DNA of 64,000 nucleotides from Verrucomicrobiaceae bacterium (GTDB lineage: Bacteria > Verrucomicrobiota > Verrucomicrobiia > Verrucomicrobiales > Verrucomicrobiaceae), in contig CANNQP010000006.1 of the NCBI GenBank assembly GCA_947507875.1, positions 1 through 64,000 on the forward strand, read 5' to 3'. The notes under the pieces were generated by a model. That model did not search any database. It was not told where the DNA came from and saw nothing but the letters and a program-made list of their open reading frames with translations. The translations under genes were made by a program, and so were the position numbers. Below, in pieces: positions 61,802-64,000 of the stretch. Positions within the stretch are counted from its first letter, which is position 1, and every line of letters starts with the position of its first letter.

Positions 61802-62716
61802 TTACGGTGTCTCTTCAATCCAAATGACCCTCAGTCCCTGCTTTTCGGCGATGCGGCGGCCTTCCTGCGGACCTAGTATCATGAGGGCGGTGGCAAAACC
61901 GTCCGCCACGGCGCAAGAGTCGTGCAGGACCGTCACCGAGACGAGCGAGTGAGCGATGGGCTGCTGCGTGCGTGGGTCGATGAGATGCGTGCGCCCAGCG
62001 CGACGCTGACGGTAACTGCCGCTGGTGGCTGCGCATTGATCGCTGAGCGGCAGCATTTGTAGGGCCGTACCAGGCGTGGCATCTGGACTTTGCACACCGA
62101 TCTGCCAGGGACCGCCGCCGGGAGCATGGCCGATGGCGGCGATCTCTCCACCAACCTCGAGTAGAAAATCGCGATACCCCTGCTCTTTCAAGAGTGCGAC
62201 GAGTTCATCGACGACGAATCCCTCGGTCACACAGGCCACGTTCAGCCGCAGGTTGGCCACCTTTTTGCGCAGCGCCGGGGGATCGAGTCGATCCTGCAAA
62301 TACGGCCAGCCAGTCACGGCGGGCTGATCGCTCAGCCGGGGGGCAAAGCCGAACTGCTCAATGACGGGTGCGAGAGTGATGTCCAGTACACCCTCAGTTT
62401 GCAGGGCGATACGGCGAGCGAGCTGCACGACCTGCACGAGTTCCAGGGGCACAGGCTGCCAGTCCGTGGAAGGGTTTTGATTGAAGCGGCTCAGCACTGA
62501 ATCGTTGCGCCAATGGGAAAGCAGCGCCTCACGCGCGTCGAGGTGAGCCTGAACAAGGCGATGCGTCTGTTTGGTCAGCCTGGGCCCCTTCAGGCTCCAG
62601 GTGGTGCCCATGGTGGATCCCGTCAAGTTAAGGGTGGGTCGATCATAACACCCGGCCAGTCCCAGCGCCACGAGCAGAAGGCAAAGGACACGTAAGGGGC
62701 AAAGCAGGCCAGACAT
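61802..62716 (-). CDS. apbE: FAD:protein FMN transferase (ApbE) lipoprotein
   Basis: A 304-residue periplasmic lipoprotein that attaches FMN from FAD to Thr residues of target proteins such as Na+-translocating quinone reductase subunits. The signal has a lipobox LGLAGC (C23). Motifs: STMGTTWSLKG, NDSVLSRFNQNP, VTEGFVVDEL (E165, D170), LLEVGGEIAAIG, AATSGSYRQ and THLIDPRTQQP, and a C-terminal DSCAVADGFATALMILGP for FAD and Mg2+. These cover the expected sites. It follows thrH on the same strand, but a strong terminator lies between. Confidence 0.93.
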   Translation of the reverse strand: MSGLLCPLRVLCLLLVALGLAGCYDRPTLNLTGSTMGTTWSLKGPRLTKQTHRLVQAHLDAREALLSHWRNDSVLSRFNQNPSTDWQPVPLELVQVVQLARRIALQTEGVLDITLAPVIEQFGFAPRLSDQPAVTGWPYLQDRLDPPALRKKVANLRLNVACVTEGFVVDELVALLKEQGYRDFLLEVGGEIAAIGHAPGGGPWQIGVQSPDATPGTALQMLPLSDQCAATSGSYRQRRAGRTHLIDPRTQQPIAHSLVSVTVLHDSCAVADGFATALMILGPQEGRRIAEKQGLRVIWIEETP

Positions 62717-62765
62717 GAAAGCATGAGCCTGTAATGGCTACGGAGAGATTGTCGAGGCACTCTCG

Positions 62766-62807
62766 AAAAAGTGCCCCGGCGGGACCCAACCAAAATCCCG
62801 CCGGGGC
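62766..62807 (-). terminator. Rho-independent terminator after thrH
   Basis: A perfect 12-bp stem GCCCCGGCGGGA/TCCCGCCGGGGC (62773-62784, 62796-62807) with an 11-base loop is followed, two bases on, by five T residues in minus-strand reading. It lies 191 bases past the thrH stop and just before apbE. Confidence 0.88.
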
Positions 62808-62998
62808 TAAGGTGACCGGGCTGTCCCCAACCATGAAGTGACAGTCCAGCTCGTTGTGGTGAAGCTTGCGCCTCGTTAGGGAAATTGAGCAGCTTACAGG
62901 CCAACCCGTGGAGTGATTTCGTCAAAACTAGAAAGAACTCGGCTGAGCCATAGGCAGCGCCTCCTGGGCTACAGCGGTTCCACGTTTTGCACGTACCT

Positions 62999-63613
62999 TT
63001 AACTCAACTGATCCCGCATGGCAGCGAGTAGGTCGGCGTAAAGATCGAAGCCCTGAAACTGAGGAAATTGCGCGCGAATGGTCTCTGGCGCGTGGAAAAA
63101 GAACCCACAATCGGCTTCGGTGAGCATGGTGGTGTCATTGAAGGAATCTCCGGCCGCAATAACCTTGTAGTTCAACGCGCGGAAGGCCGCGACCGCCTTT
63201 TGCTTTTGGTTGGGCTGACGCAGGCGGTAGTCGATGATGCGTCCGCTGGCATCGACGTCGAGCTTGTGGCAAAAGATGGTGGGCCAGCCAAGTTGACGCA
63301 TGAGCGGCTGGGCAAATTCCTCAAAGGTATCACTGAGGATGATGACCTGAGTCTGCTCACGCAGTTCATCCAGAAACGCACGAGCCCCATCCAGCGGAGC
63401 GAGCGTGCCGATGACTTCTTGGATGTCGGGCAGCTTCAGCCCCTGCTGATCCAGGATGGCGAGCCGTCCGCGCATCAGCTTGTCATAGTCGGGCTCATCC
63501 CGTGTGGTGCGGCGCAGCTCGGCGATGCCGGTCTTTTCGGCAAAAGCGATCCAGATTTCAGGCACGAGGACGCCTTCAAGGTCGAGAGTGACGATGGTCT
63601 GCAGTTTGGACAT
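62999..63613 (-). CDS. thrH: ThrH-like phosphoserine phosphatase/homoserine phosphotransferase
   Basis: A 204-residue HAD-superfamily enzyme. The first HAD motif has the ThrH form DLEGVLVPEIWIAF, motif II is VIILSDTFEEFAQP, and motif III/IV are KQKAVAAFRALNYKVIAAGD and DSFNDTTMLTEADCGFFFHA. ThrH dephosphorylates phosphoserine and can move the phosphate to homoserine. Length (about 205) is normal. The stop is 191 bases before a strong terminator, and the permease-like gene ends 42 bases upstream of its start. Confidence 0.93.
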   Translation of the reverse strand: MSKLQTIVTLDLEGVLVPEIWIAFAEKTGIAELRRTTRDEPDYDKLMRGRLAILDQQGLKLPDIQEVIGTLAPLDGARAFLDELREQTQVIILSDTFEEFAQPLMRQLGWPTIFCHKLDVDASGRIIDYRLRQPNQKQKAVAAFRALNYKVIAAGDSFNDTTMLTEADCGFFFHAPETIRAQFPQFQGFDLYADLLAAMRDQLS

Positions 63614-63655
63614 GAGTGCTCAGCCCTAGCGTGCGGGCACGAGCCTTGCAAATGC

Positions 63656-64000
63656 TCAGGCATCAGGTGTGCAGGCTTTCTCAGGCGGGGAGGCAGGTGT
63701 CGCTGGTTTGCGAGAGAGGACCCAGAGCAGCACGCCGACGAGGATGGTGGCAAGGCCCGCTAACGACTCACGCGGGTGCTCTTTCATTTGGTACACCATC
63801 ATCCAGGCACTGATGATCAGGAAAAGAAGAGGCGTGACAGGATAGCCCCAACACCGGATTGGGCGTGGCAGTTCCGGCTGAGTGCGGCGCAGGCGGATCA
63901 GACCGCAGACGGTCAAGAAGGAGCACATCTGAATGCTAAACTGCACATAAGTCAGCACTTTCTCAAAACTGGCGGTGAGGATGAGAGTGATGACGATGCA
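63656..64000 (-). CDS. Amino-acid permease (APC family), C-terminal part, cut by window end
   Basis: The frame is open to the right edge, so only the last 114 residues are seen. They hold hydrophobic helices, including a segment TLILTASFEKVLTYVQFSIQ and PLLFLIISAWMMVYQM, and the loop LIRLRRTQPELPRPIRCWGY, the RxxxPxxxRPyrvwGyp-like cytoplasmic signature of amino-acid/polyamine permeases. The final 25 residues are a short hydrophilic tail. The apparent GTG start at 63958 is not used because upstream codons continue the same character. Confidence 0.85.
   Translation of the reverse strand, partial: CIVITLILTASFEKVLTYVQFSIQMCSFLTVCGLIRLRRTQPELPRPIRCWGYPVTPLLFLIISAWMMVYQMKEHPRESLAGLATILVGVLLWVLSRKPATPASPPEKACTPDA

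Noticed and set aside
62207-62227. ApbE motif has Glu-Gly (VTEGF) where some members have Lys-Gly
   Set aside because: I recall the same Glu-Gly form in Escherichia/Salmonella ApbE, so it is not odd.
1-64000. CRISPR arrays, prophage or plasmid replication genes
   Set aside because: No regularly spaced repeats, capsid/terminase-like proteins or replication initiators were seen.

Overview
The window looks like a piece of chromosome from a GC-rich member of the Verrucomicrobiota, most likely near Prosthecobacter or Verrucomicrobium. This is inferred from gene content: two DUF1501 proteins, a PSD1 protein with a planctomycete-type cytochrome c domain, four formylglycine-type sulfatases, an ECF sigma factor with a membrane anti-sigma partner, a split set of type II secretion pseudopilin genes, and palindromic dispersed repeats. 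No phage, plasmid or CRISPR genes are visible.

Bases 1-3600 are a repeat-rich accessory patch. It holds palindromic REP-like elements, several copies of a dispersed repeat (called R1 here) with a hairpin, a duplicated scrap of a neighbouring DUF1501 gene, a HigB/HigA toxin-antitoxin pair, a small orphan ORF that runs into a repeat, and a polyvalent-protein-kinase-like gene that appears to carry a one-base frameshift. From 3600 to 9350 come DUF1501, a sulfatase, a malate/lactate-type dehydrogenase, an RsmC-like methyltransferase and a GcvH-like lipoyl protein. From 9500 to 18050 are an EF-hand protein, a thioredoxin-fold lipid-side protein, an ECF sigma/anti-sigma/large beta-propeller operon, a DUF502 membrane protein and a Dabb lipoprotein. 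From 18168 to 24794 a same-strand run encodes DUF1501, YaeQ and three sulfatases, probably for sulfated glycans.

From 24891 to 36276 the minus strand carries an oligopeptide ABC transporter (OppB, OppC, a family 5 binding lipoprotein and OppD, followed by a translationally coupled nuclease) headed by an enolase-superfamily enzyme. The transporter genes are split by a copper block (29406-33107): a Cys-rich exported protein, a multicopper oxidase fused to a CopB-like outer-membrane barrel, a YHS-like metal-binding protein and an HMA-MauE membrane protein. Near-identical remnants resembling a rhodanese C-terminus lie on both sides of the block, which suggests insertion or recombination. Divergent to the enolase-family gene is a fusion of an AmiE-like serine hydrolase with a NamZ exo-muramidase; with the peptide transporter it suggests peptidoglycan recycling.

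From 38758 to 49333 are the PSD1 protein, a D-amino-acid dehydrogenase-like enzyme, Ogt, ClpP, an MFS transporter, an aminotransferase with an Lrp/AsnC regulator, and tRNA-Ser(GGA). From 49479 to 54745 are an L,D-transpeptidase and a gspF-G-H-I-J-K operon. The end holds a sialate O-acetylesterase, an SGNH-like protein, a 777-residue secreted protein of unknown function, a Gfo/Idh/MocA oxidoreductase, ApbE, ThrH and the end of an amino-acid permease. Coordinates include stop codons; starts were moved inward where a signal peptide or family alignment supports it. All family names are from reading the translations, not from database searches.
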